64,000 bases of DNA. It comes from Deinococcus rubellus (GTDB lineage: Bacteria; Deinococcota; Deinococci; Deinococcales; Deinococcaceae). Under the pieces are notes generated by a model. It ran no database searches, was not told the DNA's origin, and saw only the letters and a program-made list of their open reading frames with translations. The position numbers were made by a program, and so were the translations under genes. Below are positions 1 to 13,883 of this stretch, piece by piece. Every line of letters starts with the position of its first letter. Position 1 is the stretch's first letter. Location: positions 2,010,001-2,074,000 of the forward strand of contig NZ_CP104213.1 in NCBI RefSeq assembly GCF_025244745.1. The letters run 5' to 3'.

Positions 1-608
1 AGAAAACCGTCTCTGTACATAGTGTCACTAATAGAAAATTCTCTCGGATATTTGGTGATAAAAACAGATAGGAATCCAGATATTAATAAAGATAATGCTT
101 GAATCATCAGAACAGAGCGCAGATCAGAAATAAACGCGAAAATTCCAATTAGAAATACAAATTTAGAGATAAAATTTATGAATGCCAGAAGATAGAATTT
201 CTCGTTCACAGAAAACCACATTTGATTAGTCATCAAGTATCCAAACAGATAAGCTATTCCAAATACTATAAATAATTTCTCTTCATTATAGAAATAAAAG
301 ACACTTGCTAATAGAAATATAATAATACCTAATGAGAATAAATATATCTTAGACAAAAAAAGATTCAGGCTAACTATCCGGCGCTCATTGCCATCACATG
401 CTAAAACTTTCTGAACACCTAAGCTGTTGTAATTATAGTCCAATATCATACAAACACTCTGCCAGATCAATAAATGGATAATCATTTCGCCGTACGACTG
501 TAGACCTAATTTTCTTACAAGAATTGGAAATCCGATGAGCGGAATCACTAAATTAGTAAATTGTCCCATAGAATTCCAAAATAAATTCTTGAAAAATATA
601 TTTTTCAA
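1..608 (-). CDS. Polysaccharide flippase (Wzx/RfbX-like), N-terminal part; gene runs off the window
   Basis: Translating the minus strand from a TTG at 608 gives an uninterrupted reading frame to the window edge, about 200 residues. It starts [17 protein letters not shown] and continues with hydrophobic segments typical of Wzx/RfbX lipid-linked oligosaccharide flippases, including the N-terminal pattern [20 protein letters not shown]. Such proteins move undecaprenyl-linked sugar units across the inner membrane. The TTG overlaps the TGA stop of the preceding transferase gene (TTGA), and AGGAGAGG lies about 8 nt upstream, so translation is probably coupled. An ATG at codon 14 is an alternative start. 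The stretch is strikingly AT-rich compared with the rest of the window, which suggests transfer, as is usual for such loci. The C-terminus is not visible. Confidence 0.72.
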   Translation of the reverse strand, partial: MKNIFFKNLFWNSMGQFTNLVIPLIGFPILVRKLGLQSYGEMIIHLLIWQSVCMILDYNYNSLGVQKVLACDGNERRIVSLNLFLSKIYLFSLGIIIFLLASVFYFYNEEKLFIVFGIAYLFGYLMTNQMWFSVNEKFYLLAFINFISKFVFLIGIFAFISDLRSVLMIQALSLLISGFLSVFITKYPREFSISDTMYRDGF

Positions 609-2044
609 TATGCGCCCTCTCCTATCAATACAACCCGAATTGTCTGCATCAAGATGACTATATCTAGCCAAGGTGTCCAGTTCGTTATGTAGAAATTGTC
701 CATGTTCACTCGCTCTCTATAACTAGTATCGCTTCTGCCACTGACTTGCCAGTATCCGGTTATACCAGGTCGGACCTGCCTGTACACGCCATAAACTGCA
801 CCATACTTCACTACCTCAGCCTCAACAATAGGACGCGGCCCGACCAGACTCATTTGTCCCATAATAACATTGAGAAGCTGCGGAAATTCATCCAGACTCG
901 TCTTCCGCAGAAAGCTGCCGACCCTTGTTACCCGTGGATCGTCCTTGATTTTATGGGTGGCTTCAAATTCAGCCCTGAGAACTGGATCAGCATCCAGCAC
1001 CCCTTTTAGCCTGACATCTGCATCACGGTACATACTCCTGAACTTGAAGCAGTCGAAGAGCTTGCCATTACGCCCCAGGCGGCGCGCCCGGTACATGGCT
1101 GGACCCGGACTGTCGAGTTTAATGGTTACAGCGATGAGCAGCAGAATTGGGAAAATAGCAATTGTTCCCACCACAGACATCAGCAAATCGATGCTGCGTT
1201 TGACTGCCCTGGCCCTCTGGCTTCGCAAATTATTCCGAATCTCCAGCGTGGCCATTGTGCCAATGTTGTGCAGTTCGAGCGCCTGATTGGGCACACCGAA
1301 CAGATCGGGAATGACCCAAGTGACAGGAAAAGCAGCATAAACCGTATTGACTAGTTTCTGCTGAACCTCGGCGCGGGCACCAGGAATCGAGATCAATGCC
1401 TGTTCAGTCAGCGGGTCGGTCAGCGCCTGCTCTATAGGACCGAGAACGGGTACGCCATGCAATTCGTTGCCGTGGAGCGCTGGGTTGTCGTCGTAGGCAG
1501 CGAGTGGATTCAGGCCAAACGCCGGATGGGCCTGAAGGTGGGCGATGATCAGGGTGGCCGTCTGCCCCGCACCAATAATACTGATCGGCCGTCCGAAGTT
1601 CCCCGATCTCACCAGCAGTTCTCTCGTGCCGTAGCGCAGCGGCAGAGCCATCAGCAAAATCAGTAACCACACAACGACCACGCCACTGACACTGATCGTC
1701 AGCCGTTCGAGCGCCAATGCACCTGCCAGTTGCACCAACATCACCTGGATGGTACTCACGGTATGGAGACGGAGTTCAGTCTGCGGTGACCTCCCATAGC
1801 CAGGATAAAGGCCCTGGTAGAACCGCCAAGCCAGCCAGACGCACAACCAGATCGCCAGAGTTTCCTTCCTTGCACCAGCAATACCGAACAGCCCGAGCAA
1901 AAAATGGCCGATTCCGAAGCACAGTCCGGCACTAAGGATATCGCTGAGCACAAGCGCCAACCCCTGTGATAGACCGCGCCGCACCAGCGTCACGCCACGG
2001 CTTGAGGTCGGGACAGTGGGCGCGCTCGGCGTGTGCAGGCCCAT
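605..2044 (-). CDS. wbaP: Undecaprenyl-phosphate sugar-phosphate transferase (WbaP/WcaJ type)
   Basis: About 479 residues, close to the usual length of WbaP. The N-terminal half has several hydrophobic segments (to about residue 145), followed by a Rossmann-like stretch ([12 protein letters not shown], around 157) and then the catalytic sugar-transferase domain from about residue 284: [12 protein letters not shown], a [16 protein letters not shown] motif, [24 protein letters not shown] and LVGPRP. The family transfers a hexose- or galactose-1-phosphate to undecaprenyl phosphate at the inner membrane, the first step of O-antigen or exopolysaccharide assembly. Start: GAGGG lies 9 nt before the ATG at 2044; a TTG at 2050 in the same frame is only 3 nt from it. 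The stop overlaps the flippase start. The sugar specificity cannot be read from sequence alone. Confidence 0.88.
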   Translation of the reverse strand: MGLHTPSAPTVPTSSRGVTLVRRGLSQGLALVLSDILSAGLCFGIGHFLLGLFGIAGARKETLAIWLCVWLAWRFYQGLYPGYGRSPQTELRLHTVSTIQVMLVQLAGALALERLTISVSGVVVVWLLILLMALPLRYGTRELLVRSGNFGRPISIIGAGQTATLIIAHLQAHPAFGLNPLAAYDDNPALHGNELHGVPVLGPIEQALTDPLTEQALISIPGARAEVQQKLVNTVYAAFPVTWVIPDLFGVPNQALELHNIGTMATLEIRNNLRSQRARAVKRSIDLLMSVVGTIAIFPILLLIAVTIKLDSPGPAMYRARRLGRNGKLFDCFKFRSMYRDADVRLKGVLDADPVLRAEFEATHKIKDDPRVTRVGSFLRKTSLDEFPQLLNVIMGQMSLVGPRPIVEAEVVKYGAVYGVYRQVRPGITGYWQVSGRSDTSYRERVNMDNFYITNWTPWLDIVILMQTIRVVLIGEGAY

Positions 2045-2149
2045 ACTCAAGTTCCCTCAAGCAAGCGGCAGCTGAAATTACAGGTCTGACCATAACCTCT
2101 CTGGTCCAACTGAGACACTTCACCGATCATCGGCACGCCCGCTTTCCAG

Positions 2150-2442
2150 GCGCGGCGCATCATCATGTTTGACCACCTGAAATATGACCTGGCCCAACGC
2201 CATGATTGAGAGTACCCCGTTGACGTGGTGACCCCGACAAGCAAGATGGCCAACAGAATAGTGGGCTGGCGGCGGCGAATCCCTCCTACAGCACGCTCAA
2301 CTCGATCTCGCTGTCCACGCCGTCGTTCAGTGTCTTCCCTCTGTCTGTCACATTCCTCGGTATACCGATCACTCACACGAATCGCTCCAGTTCGGGATGG
2401 CCCCTGAGTTGCCGGACCACTTTGTGGATGGTCATCTGACAT
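2150..2442 (-). pseudogene. Remnant of a Wzz-like polysaccharide chain-length determinant gene
   Basis: No intact gene fills the 560 bp between wbaP and rmlA, but the minus strand carries what looks like a broken Wzz N-terminus. A frame beginning at ATG 2442 (MSDDHPQSG) leads to GGIRRRQPTILLAILLVG, the basic-then-hydrophobic first membrane segment of Wzz/BY-kinase partners. The piece expected just before it, SEIELSVL, lies in another frame and ends at TAG; adding one base there would give IELSVLWGGIRRRQPT. After the membrane segment the frame loses resemblance. Gene order (wzz-like then priming transferase) fits a polysaccharide operon. The call rests on a short motif and on position, so it is tentative. 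Confidence 0.38.
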
Positions 2443-2612
2443 TAACCCCTCTTCACCACAACGGCAATCAGGAGTACCTTATCATGCTCCAAAGAGTAGA
2501 ACACTCATGAATTGAACGGGTCCTGGGTGAATTTCTCATTCTGGCGTCAGATGACTGAAGCTTAAGCTCAAGTCGGCGTGGATTATTCTCTCAGGCTCTA
2601 CACTCAGCCCAC

Positions 2613-3671
2613 ATGAAAGGCATCATTCCAGCAGCGGGCCTGGGCACACGGCTGCGGCCCCTGACGTTTACCCGGCCCAAACCCGTCCTCAACGTGGCGG
2701 GCAAACCGATCATCATTCACGCCATCGAAACACTGCGGGCGGCAGGCATTGACGAGATCGCAGTGATCGTCTCGGATCTGACCCGCACCGAGATCGAATA
2801 CACCCTCAAGGACCTCAGCGGACCAGATTTGACATTGATCGACCAGCACCAGCAGCTTGGGCTGGGCCACGCGGTCAGCATGGCACGCAACTGGGCCAAC
2901 GGCGAGAGCGTCTGCGTGTATCTGGGAGACAACCTTTTTGAATTCGGGGTTGGCAGTTTCGCCCGGCAATTTGAAGCCGAGCGGCCCGACGCATTGATCG
3001 CGCTGGTCGAGGTGGCCGACCCCAGCGCCTTCGGGGTGGCGCGGCTGGACGGCGAGCGGATCGTCGAGCTGATCGAGAAGCCCAAAACGCCAGTCAGCAA
3101 CCTGGCAGTGGCCGGGGCTTACTTCTTCTCGAACCGAATTTTCGAGGCGCTCAGCGATCTGCCGCCCTCACCACGCGGCGAGTACGAGATCACCGACGCC
3201 ATTCAGCGTCTGATCACCGAGGGCGGCGTGGTACTGGGGCAGCGGGTGCAAGGCTGGTGGAAGGATACCGGCAAGCCCATAGACCTGCTCGACGCCAACC
3301 GCTTGCTGCTGGAGCGGCTCGAAACGCACATCGAGGGCCAGGTCGTCAACTCACGCCTGAGTGGGCGGGTGCAACTTCCTGCCTCAGCCCGCGTGATCAA
3401 CAGTAAGATCGTCGGCCCGGTGCTGATCGGTGAGGACGTGACCATCGAGAACGCCTACGTGGGGCCGTTCACCAGCATCGGGCGCGGCAGTCTCATTCGC
3501 AACGCCGAGGTAGAGCACAGCGTCATCGAAGCGCTGGCACAGATCGAGAATGTGGATATCCGGCTACAAGACTGCCTGCTCGGCGTGCGCGCCAGGGTCA
3601 GTGGCGGGCGGCGCATCCCCCGCACCCTGAAACTTACCCTGTCGGACGCCAGCGAGGTCGAGCTGACTTAA
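2613..3671 (+). CDS. rmlA: Glucose-1-phosphate thymidylyltransferase, long (RmlA/StrD) form
   Basis: 352 residues. The N-terminus [19 protein letters not shown] is the nucleotidyltransferase signature (GxGTRLxPLT), followed by [14 protein letters not shown]; substrate-binding pieces such as [10 protein letters not shown] (around 110) and EKPKTPVSN (around 160) follow. From about residue 245 there is a left-handed beta-helix-like tail ([26 protein letters not shown]), which marks the long StrD-type enzymes of roughly 355 residues. The reaction is dTTP plus glucose-1-phosphate to dTDP-glucose, feeding dTDP-rhamnose or related sugars into surface polysaccharide. It is divergent from the wbaP side, so it shares the 2443-2612 promoter region. 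No strong ribosome-binding site is visible before the ATG. Confidence 0.9.
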   Translation: MKGIIPAAGLGTRLRPLTFTRPKPVLNVAGKPIIIHAIETLRAAGIDEIAVIVSDLTRTEIEYTLKDLSGPDLTLIDQHQQLGLGHAVSMARNWANGESVCVYLGDNLFEFGVGSFARQFEAERPDALIALVEVADPSAFGVARLDGERIVELIEKPKTPVSNLAVAGAYFFSNRIFEALSDLPPSPRGEYEITDAIQRLITEGGVVLGQRVQGWWKDTGKPIDLLDANRLLLERLETHIEGQVVNSRLSGRVQLPASARVINSKIVGPVLIGEDVTIENAYVGPFTSIGRGSLIRNAEVEHSVIEALAQIENVDIRLQDCLLGVRARVSGGRRIPRTLKLTLSDASEVELT

Positions 3672-3694
3672 CTCCGCTTCTCCCCGGCACATCA

Positions 3695-5647
<1,953 letters not shown>

Positions 5648-5687
5648 GAAGCCTCCGAAGACGGGTGAAATCAGGCACTACTGAGTT

Positions 5688-5711
5688 GTGGTCTGTCGAA
5701 CCGTGGTCTGT
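5688..5711. repeat. Direct repeat GTGGTCTGT x2 upstream of acs
   Basis: GTGGTCTGT occurs at 5688-5696 and again at 5703-5711, a 15-bp period, 41-64 bp upstream of the acs start codon. Two identical 9-mers in phase in a promoter region could bind a regulator or be chance; nothing else in the window repeats them nearby. Confidence 0.3.
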
Positions 5712-5876
5712 TTACTGTAGCGCTCAAATCCCAGCCCACTTGAAAGCCAGTGCGCTCAAAACAAAACCCCCACCTCGGCCCTCAAGCTGGGGGGAGGCCG
5801 GAGGGCTGGGGAATCCAGTCATGTCCGGCCACGGAGCCGCCGGTGTCCGCTCCAGTGGAAGCCCGGAACTGCGTTT

Positions 5877-5884
5877 CCTCGAAG
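5877..5884. repeat. Left target-site duplication of the IS66-family element (CCTCGAAG)
   Basis: CCTCGAAG directly abuts the left end. The identical octamer follows the right end at 7395-7402. Collapsing the two copies restores an open frame in the actP-like remnant (EDRQVFEETQFRAS). Confidence 0.88.
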
Positions 5885-5906
5885 GTATTTGAGTATTTGA
5901 TTAGCG
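5885..5906 (+). repeat. Left terminal repeat of the IS, with a tandem 8-mer
   Basis: GTATTTGA is present twice in tandem (5885-5892 and 5893-5900) and is followed by TTAGCG. The second copy plus TTAGCG matches the right terminal repeat at 13 of 14 positions, so the left end appears to have gained one 8-bp unit. Confidence 0.7.
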
Positions 5907-5911
5907 GCCCC

Positions 5912-5941
5912 CAGCACACCCGTCCAAGGACGGGGGTGCTG
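5912..5941 (+). terminator. GC-rich stem-loop just inside the IS left end
   Basis: CAGCAC-A-CCCGTCC (5912-5925) pairs with GGACGGG-G-GTGCTG (5928-5941) around one A/G mismatch. No T-run follows, so it is not a classical terminator. Hairpins between an IS end and its transposase start can shield the gene from outside transcripts; that role is an inference here. Confidence 0.4.
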
Positions 5942-5958
5942 CCGTTAAGCTGTGGTGG

Positions 5959-7368
5959 ATGACTGGGACGTTGAGGGAGCAGGAGCTGCTGGAGATTATC
6001 CGCCAGCAGGCTCAGCGGTTCGAGCGGCTGGAAGCCGAAAACCGCGCGCTCAAAGCTGAGAATGCACGCCTGAAGAAGCGCCTTGAAGACCTTGAGCGTA
6101 AGAGCCGCAAGTACGCGGCACCGCACAGTCGTGAAACCCGTAAAGCTGATCCCAAACCCCCAGGACGCCGTGCGGGAGAGGGGCTTTTCACGTACAAGCA
6201 GGCACCGACACCCGAACAGATCACTCAAGTGATCGAGGTCAGTGCGCCAAATACCTGCGCTGCTTGCGGATTCAGCGGCAAATTGCTCTTCAAGCGCCAG
6301 GACAAAGCTTGGATCACCGAACTCGCTGCTGAGCGCGCTCAGCAGCTCACGGAATATCACGTTCCGGTGATGGTGTGTCCTGCGTGTGGTGGCACGGTGC
6401 GCGGCGTGCATCCTGACCTGGCAGCAGATCAATATGGGGCAACGGCTCACCGCTGCGGACCACGCCTGAAGGCCAGCCTTCAGGTGCTGCACCATGAAAT
6501 CGGCCTCCCACAGCGCCGGTTGCCACGGGTGCTCCAGTTGACGACCGGAATTCGCATCACGCAGGGCGCAGTGACCCAGGACGCACAGCGGCTGGCTGAG
6601 GATGCAGGCCCCCTGGCAGCCCATGTTCAGACCCTGGAAGCTGATCTGCGCGCGGCCGCGTTTGTGCATCATGACGATACCGGCTGGCGGATCAGCACCA
6701 GTCAAGCCTGGGTCAGCACCTTCCGTTGCGCCCAGACCGTGCTGTTCACCGCCAACCACCAGCACACCAACATCGAGCTTCGAAAGGTCCTGGGCGACGC
6801 CTTCCAAGGCATACTGGTCTGCGACCGATTCAAGGTTTATGACAGCAAGAACCTCGATCAGGTCAGGCAGCAGAAGTGCCTGGCGCATCTCATCCGCAAC
6901 GCGGATGAGGTCGCTGCCGGAGAACAACAGCGGCCCGGTCGAGGACACGAATACGGCCTCCGACTGGCGCAGGTGTTCCGCGACGGGATCAAGCTCCATC
7001 GGCGCTATGACGAGGGATGGTGTACCCGGGAAGAATATCGGCAGCAGGGTGAGTCCCTCACCCTGCGCCTGGAAAAGGTGCTGATGCGTGCACCCTTGAA
7101 GACCAAGGCCAACGAGCGGCTGCGCCTGGGGATTCTAGAACAGCACCTTCGTGAAAGGGTGCTGCTGTTCCTGTCGGATCCGGAAATTCCACCGACCAAC
7201 AATGCTGCCGAACGCAGTCTCAGAACCGTGGTCATGGCCAGGAAAGTCTCGCAGTGCAGTAAAAATGCACGGGGAGCCACCACGTACATGCGCATCAAGT
7301 CGACGGTGGAAACCGCCCGCCTGCGTGGTCAGGATCCCGTTGGTATGCTGATGTCCCTGCGCTGTTGA
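5959..7368 (+). CDS. IS66 family transposase (TnpC type)
   Basis: 469 residues. The N-terminus is a leucine-zipper-like coiled coil ([20 protein letters not shown]), followed by a lysine/proline-rich linker and the zinc-binding IS66 module with two Cys pairs (CAACGFSG near 96, VCPACGG near 139). The DDE nuclease core shows HHDDTGW near residue 237, CDRFKVYD near 290 and the C-terminal [12 protein letters not shown] near 414, where the glutamate is expected. All catalytic positions appear present, so it is probably active. Some ATGs lie nearby, but the coiled coil starts directly from 5959. Confidence 0.94.
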   Translation: MTGTLREQELLEIIRQQAQRFERLEAENRALKAENARLKKRLEDLERKSRKYAAPHSRETRKADPKPPGRRAGEGLFTYKQAPTPEQITQVIEVSAPNTCAACGFSGKLLFKRQDKAWITELAAERAQQLTEYHVPVMVCPACGGTVRGVHPDLAADQYGATAHRCGPRLKASLQVLHHEIGLPQRRLPRVLQLTTGIRITQGAVTQDAQRLAEDAGPLAAHVQTLEADLRAAAFVHHDDTGWRISTSQAWVSTFRCAQTVLFTANHQHTNIELRKVLGDAFQGILVCDRFKVYDSKNLDQVRQQKCLAHLIRNADEVAAGEQQRPGRGHEYGLRLAQVFRDGIKLHRRYDEGWCTREEYRQQGESLTLRLEKVLMRAPLKTKANERLRLGILEQHLRERVLLFLSDPEIPPTNNAAERSLRTVVMARKVSQCSKNARGATTYMRIKSTVETARLRGQDPVGMLMSLRC

Positions 7369-7380
7369 ACCAGGACAACT

Positions 7381-7394
7381 CGCTAATCAGATAC
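7381..7394 (-). repeat. Right terminal inverted repeat of the IS
   Basis: Read inward on the minus strand this is GTATCTGATTAGCG, the inverted partner of 5893-5906 with one mismatch. Confidence 0.8.
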
Positions 7395-7402
7395 CCTCGA
7401 AG
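7395..7402. repeat. Right target-site duplication of the IS66-family element (CCTCGAAG)
   Basis: Second copy of the 8-bp duplication, immediately outside the right terminal repeat. Eight base pairs is the length reported for IS66-family insertions. Confidence 0.88.
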
Positions 7403-7925
7403 ACCTGCCTGTCCTCGCCCTCGTTGCGGCGACCCAGCCCGATAAAGGTGCCGACGACAGCCAGCAGGAATGCTGAGCAGGCCGGGGTTTTCCAGTGGGA
7501 ACAGCGGCGCAGCCTGGATGGGAAGATGGCGAGAGAGTTTTTCCAGAGCGTTGACGCCCATGATGTTGGAACTCACGGCGATCAGTATCAGACAGAACGG
7601 CGTGAAGAAGCTGACCAGCAGATTGGCGCTGGCTAAGGTGGTAAAGGCCAGAGCGACCAGAAAGGCCACGTTCTGATCTCTGGCGACCAGGCCCAGCACG
7701 ATAGGGAATGAAACTGCCGGACAGCAGGCCAAGGTCATTGCTGCGGCTCGCGGCCCAGACGACCAAATTCGCGGGCCTTGGGATGGTGTAGACGGAGCAG
7801 GACAGCAAAATGCTGCGAAAGAAATCGGCTCCTGCACCACTCCTCAGCTCGTCCGAAGTCTTCGCGGCGTCCCTAATTCTCCCCAGAATCCGTCTCAGTC
7901 CGCCTTTACCGCCCGGCGCACAGCG

Positions 7926-7931
7926 TATCCT
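7926..7931 (+). promoter_or_regulatory. -10 element for a leaderless moaA transcript
   Basis: TATCCT lies 8 nt before the moaA ATG and no Shine-Dalgarno sequence is present, so the mRNA probably starts at or next to the start codon. No convincing -35 hexamer is visible. Confidence 0.42.
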
Positions 7932-7939
7932 ATGAAGTA

Positions 7940-8971
<1,032 letters not shown>

Positions 8972-9193
8972 GCGATTTCGCCCGGTCCGGGCTTGTCAGA
9001 CGGCCCCAGTGCGTCACGCTGCAAAGAACAGGTGTGCGGAGTACACAAATCAGGTTAAGATGGGGGCGTTTCGGTATTCGTCTCGCCCAGGTGCTGTTGT
9101 CGGGGACTGCCATTACACCTGACGTTGCTGTGCCCTGAAGTTCGCTGTGCGAAGTGAACCAGGTTCGACGCTGTGAGTGCACCGGAGGGCTGA

Positions 9194-9886
9194 ATGGCCA
9201 AATATCCACTGATCAAGTCCACCCTCAAAGACCGCTTGCTGGGCGGCCATTACCAGGAGGGCTTGCCGCTGCCCAGCGAGCCGCAACTGGCCCGCGAGTT
9301 CGAGGTCTCGCGGATGACGGCCCGGCGGGCCATCGACGAACTGGAGCGCGAGGGGTACGTCTACCGGGTGCAGGGCGCGGGCACCTTTCCCACCGGCAAA
9401 CGCTTTCGCCAGGGCACCTTCCGGATCAGGCCGTTCAAGGAGTGGGCGCGCCACCCCGACCACCGCACCGGGGTGCTGCACGCCATGCAGATTCAGGCCA
9501 CGCCGGAAATCGCCATCGTCTTGCAGGTGCAGCTTCACGACCCGGTGGTCTTCATTCACCGCCTGCGCACCGCTGGAGACGAAGCGCTGGTGATCGAGAA
9601 GCGCTACATCAACGCGGCGCTCGTCGGCGATCTGCTGGCCCAGAACCTGGCCGCCGAGAGCATCCATGAGGTGATGGTGGCAATGGGCGTGCCGCTGACC
9701 CGCGTGGAGCAGGCGCTCGAGGCGGTCAACCTGCGCCAGGAGGAAGCCGATCTGCTGCGGGTGCCAGTGGGCACGGCGGCCTTCTTGCTGCGGCGCACCA
9801 CCTACAGCGGCACCAAACGGGTCTCGTATGTCAACTACTGGGTGCGCGGTGACCGCTACGCCTTTCAGGACAGCTTCGAGCCTTGA
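9194..9886 (+). CDS. GntR/HutC-family transcriptional regulator with UTRA effector domain
   Basis: 230 residues. The N-terminal winged helix is clear: PLPSEPQLAREFEVSRMTARRAIDELE-type helix-turn-helix (residues about 25-60) with wing GYVYRVQGAGTFP. The C-terminal half (about 85-225) resembles the UTRA ligand-binding fold, including VVFIHRLRTAGDEALVIEKR and FLLRRTTYSG near the end. GGAGG precedes the ATG by 6 nt. It stands alone between moaA and a TetR gene, so the effector and targets cannot be inferred. Carbohydrate or amino-acid metabolites are usual ligands in the family. Confidence 0.88.
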   Translation: MAKYPLIKSTLKDRLLGGHYQEGLPLPSEPQLAREFEVSRMTARRAIDELEREGYVYRVQGAGTFPTGKRFRQGTFRIRPFKEWARHPDHRTGVLHAMQIQATPEIAIVLQVQLHDPVVFIHRLRTAGDEALVIEKRYINAALVGDLLAQNLAAESIHEVMVAMGVPLTRVEQALEAVNLRQEEADLLRVPVGTAAFLLRRTTYSGTKRVSYVNYWVRGDRYAFQDSFEP

Positions 9887-9963
9887 GCTGAAAGCCGCTG
9901 ACCGAAGACAACTTCGCTATACCCCGTACAAATTTGGACTTCGATACAGTATTTTGAGGCATT

Positions 9964-10575
9964 ATGGATTCACTCTCGCTGCGCGAACGCCAGAAAGAAA
10001 AGCGCCGCACCCGCATTTACAACGTGGCCATCGACCTGTTCAAGCGCGGGGGCTTTCAGACCACCACCGCCACCGACATCGCCAAAGCCTCCAACGTCTC
10101 ACGCGGCACCTTTTTTAATTACTACCCTTACAAGGAAGCGGTCCTGCTCGATTACGGCTCGCAGATCATGGCCCGGCTACGCGATCTGGCCGAGACCCGG
10201 CTGCGCGAGGGGCACGACCCGCAGCAGGTGCTGGCCGAAGTCTGGGAGCGGCTGGCCGAGGAGAGCGGTCAGGAACGCGACCTGATTCCGCCGCTGGCCT
10301 ACGAGGTCATGAACCCTAGCCCCGACCGCGCCCGCACGGCCTACGAGGCGCTGCCGCTGAGCCGGGTCATCGGGCTGATCCTGAGTCCGATGCAGCAGGC
10401 CGGGCAACTCAGAAGCGATCTCAGCTTGCAGCGCATGAGCAACCTGATCGCCGACACCTACCTGATCATCGCCCTGCGGTGGAGCGCCTACGGCACCGAG
10501 CGCTCGCTGGCCGAGGAGATGCGCCTGACCCTGAGTTTTCTGATGCAGGGCGTCTTGGTCCGTCCTCCCGCCTGA
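9964..10575 (+). CDS. TetR family transcriptional regulator
   Basis: 203 residues. N-terminal TetR DNA-binding domain: RERQKEKRRTRIYNVAIDLF, then GGFQTTTATDIAKASNVSRG and TFFNYYPYKEAVLLDY (residues about 5-60). The rest is a helical, family-variable ligand domain. It starts 77 bp after the GntR gene on the same strand. A TAxxxT-type start region rather than an SD precedes the ATG. No transporter is adjacent, so the regulated target is unknown. Confidence 0.88.
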   Translation: MDSLSLRERQKEKRRTRIYNVAIDLFKRGGFQTTTATDIAKASNVSRGTFFNYYPYKEAVLLDYGSQIMARLRDLAETRLREGHDPQQVLAEVWERLAEESGQERDLIPPLAYEVMNPSPDRARTAYEALPLSRVIGLILSPMQQAGQLRSDLSLQRMSNLIADTYLIIALRWSAYGTERSLAEEMRLTLSFLMQGVLVRPPA

Positions 10576-10623
10576 GCGATACTGCTTCCCGGCCAGGCGT
10601 GGATCCGGTTCTCAACCCACAAA

Positions 10624-10659
10624 CAGCAGCGCGGCCCCGATCTGGGAACCGCGCTGCTG
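10624..10659 (-). terminator. Hairpin between the TetR gene and rplY, probable rplY terminator
   Basis: Perfect 11-bp inverted repeat CAGCAGCGCGG / CCGCGCTGCTG with a 14-nt loop. Read on the minus strand it is followed by TTTG, so it best serves rplY, though it may stop transcription both ways. Confidence 0.6.
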
Positions 10660-10681
10660 AGCTGATATTTGACGCCGAAGC

Positions 10682-11407
10682 TTACTCTTGGGCGGGCTTG
10701 CCCGAGCCGTCGCCCTCGGCTTCTTCCTTGGCCATCGCCTCGCTGCCCTCGGTCTTGGCATCTTCCAGGCTGACTTCGCCTTCCAGCACCGCCTCGGCAG
10801 CGGCCTCGCTGAGTTCGCCCGACGCGACCATTCCGGCGACCTGGGCCGCCTGGGTCTCGGCCTCGGCTTCCTCGGCGCTCAGGCGCGGCGGCAGCACGCT
10901 GACCACGGTGATGCTCTCATCCACATTCAGCTTGACGCCCTCGGGCAGTTTGAGGTTGCCCGCCGTGACGTGGTCACCGATGTTGAGCTTGCTCACGTCC
11001 ACCATGATTTCCTGGGGAATCCGGCGCGGGCCGGGAGCGATGATGCTGATGCTGTGCAGCACGATATCCACCAGGCCGCCCATGATCTCGCCCTGGCTCT
11101 TGCCCTTGATGTGCACCGGCACGGTGGCCTCGATAGGCTGGCCGTAGGTCACCATGAAGAAATCGACGTGCTGCGGGATGCGGCGACGCTTGTCCATCTG
11201 CACAGCCTTGACCAGCGCCGGAAAGCTCTCGCCGCCCTCGATGCTGATGTCGAACAGTCCCGCCGTGCCCTGGGCGCGAAAGGCCCGGTCAAATGCCTTG
11301 CGGTCAACGGTGAACGAAACGTTGTGGTCTTTGTTGTAGGCGACGGCGGGAAGCATTCCCTCCGCCAGCTTGTCCTGGGTGTTTCTCTGGGTGGCTTTCA
11401 GTTCCAT
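10682..11407 (-). CDS. rplY: 50S ribosomal protein L25/general stress protein CTC
   Basis: 241 residues, the long CTC-type L25 typical of Deinococcus-Thermus. MELKATQRN begins the 5S-rRNA-binding domain (PAVAYNKDHNVSFTVDRKAF), followed by the TL5-like domain (VPVHIKGKSQGEIMGG, APGPRRIPQEIMVDVSKL). The C-terminus, from about residue 190, is an acidic Ala/Glu-rich helix-prone extension. The start is the ATG at 11407 because GGGAG lies 9 nt upstream and MELK matches the family; a longer in-frame extension to 11560 is judged non-coding. It lies in the ribosome's central protuberance beside 5S rRNA. Confidence 0.93.
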   Translation of the reverse strand: MELKATQRNTQDKLAEGMLPAVAYNKDHNVSFTVDRKAFDRAFRAQGTAGLFDISIEGGESFPALVKAVQMDKRRRIPQHVDFFMVTYGQPIEATVPVHIKGKSQGEIMGGLVDIVLHSISIIAPGPRRIPQEIMVDVSKLNIGDHVTAGNLKLPEGVKLNVDESITVVSVLPPRLSAEEAEAETQAAQVAGMVASGELSEAAAEAVLEGEVSLEDAKTEGSEAMAKEEAEGDGSGKPAQE

Positions 11408-11553
11408 TGGTCTTTCTCCCTCTTGGCGGGTTTGCCGCTGCGCCGCTTTCCCGTGTCCCGCTTTGTAGTGTCTCGGTACGCAGGCTGGCGCGCGGCAACC
11501 GTGCAACCTCGCCAGTGTAGCAAACCCTGGCTGGGTTCTGGAAGGGGGCGAGG

Positions 11554-11582
11554 TTGACAAGCCCGCAGGCGGCGGCTATCCT
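11554..11582 (+). promoter_or_regulatory. Promoter of the tRNA-Asp gene
   Basis: Near-consensus hexamers: TTGACA at 11554-11559 and TATCCT at 11577-11582, separated by exactly 17 bp. Transcription would start near 11589, about 40 nt before the mature tRNA 5' end. Confidence 0.8.
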
Positions 11583-11628
11583 TTAACCCGCCCGTGAAAC
11601 GGCCATGAGTACGAAGAGGCATTGGTGG

Positions 11629-11705
<77 letters not shown>

Positions 11706-11708
11706 CGA

Positions 11709-11741
11709 GAAGCAAGGTTTGAAAGCCTTGCTTCTTTTTTT
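11709..11741 (+). terminator. Rho-independent terminator after tRNA-Asp
   Basis: 9-bp stem GAAGCAAGG / CCTTGCTTC with an 8-nt loop, followed by seven T residues. Confidence 0.92.
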
Positions 11742-11953
11742 ATGTTTGCCTGAGCAGCCTTGGTCAGGCTGACTGAGATGAACAAGCGTCGCCGCGCGGC
11801 GAAATGTCATCCGGCTTGACCTCTGAGCGCCGCCTTGCCGCTATCATGTCCCCCGGTTTCGCACGGCGTGGTTGCCGGACAGAGCACGGACAGTCCGGCC
11901 ACTGCCCCGCGCACGGCGAGCCTCAGTTTGTCACTCTGGAGGACGCCCCTACT

Positions 11954-13864
<1,911 letters not shown>

Positions 13865-13883
13865 AGTTTTGAGAGTGCGAAAC

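Larger units (their letters stand above)
5885..7394 (+). mobile_element. IS66-family insertion sequence (single-gene, ISBst12-like type), 1510 bp
   Basis: The element contains one transposase gene and no tnpA/tnpB partners, like the single-gene ISBst12-type members of the IS66 family. The right end reads inward GTATCTGATTAGCG; the left end carries GTATTTGATTAGCG (13 of 14 identical) preceded by one extra copy of GTATTTGA. Taking the outer GTATTTGA as the left end, both ends abut the same octamer CCTCGAAG, giving the 8-bp target duplication typical of IS66. Ends and duplication are intact and the transposase is full length, so insertion may be fairly recent. Confidence 0.9.
5782..7760 (-). pseudogene. 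Decayed cation/acetate symporter (ActP-like) gene, split by an IS66-family element
   Basis: Leaving out the insertion element (5885-7394) and one copy of its 8-bp target repeat joins two reading-frame pieces. The 3' piece (stop at 5782) encodes EETQFRASTGADTGG, the ActP-type C-terminus; the 5' piece encodes [19 protein letters not shown] and, in another frame further upstream, [20 protein letters not shown] and [13 protein letters not shown], which match the last transmembrane region of ActP ([19 protein letters not shown]). At least two frame changes, plus loss of the N-terminal two-thirds, precede or accompany the insertion. ActP imports acetate and normally sits next to acs, exactly as here. 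The 5' limit near 7760 is approximate. Confidence 0.68.

Noticed and set aside
5782..6999. 405-residue minus-strand frame across the IS left end
   Set aside because: Antisense to the transposase; only its last 30 or so residues are real, being the actP-like C-terminus beyond the IS.
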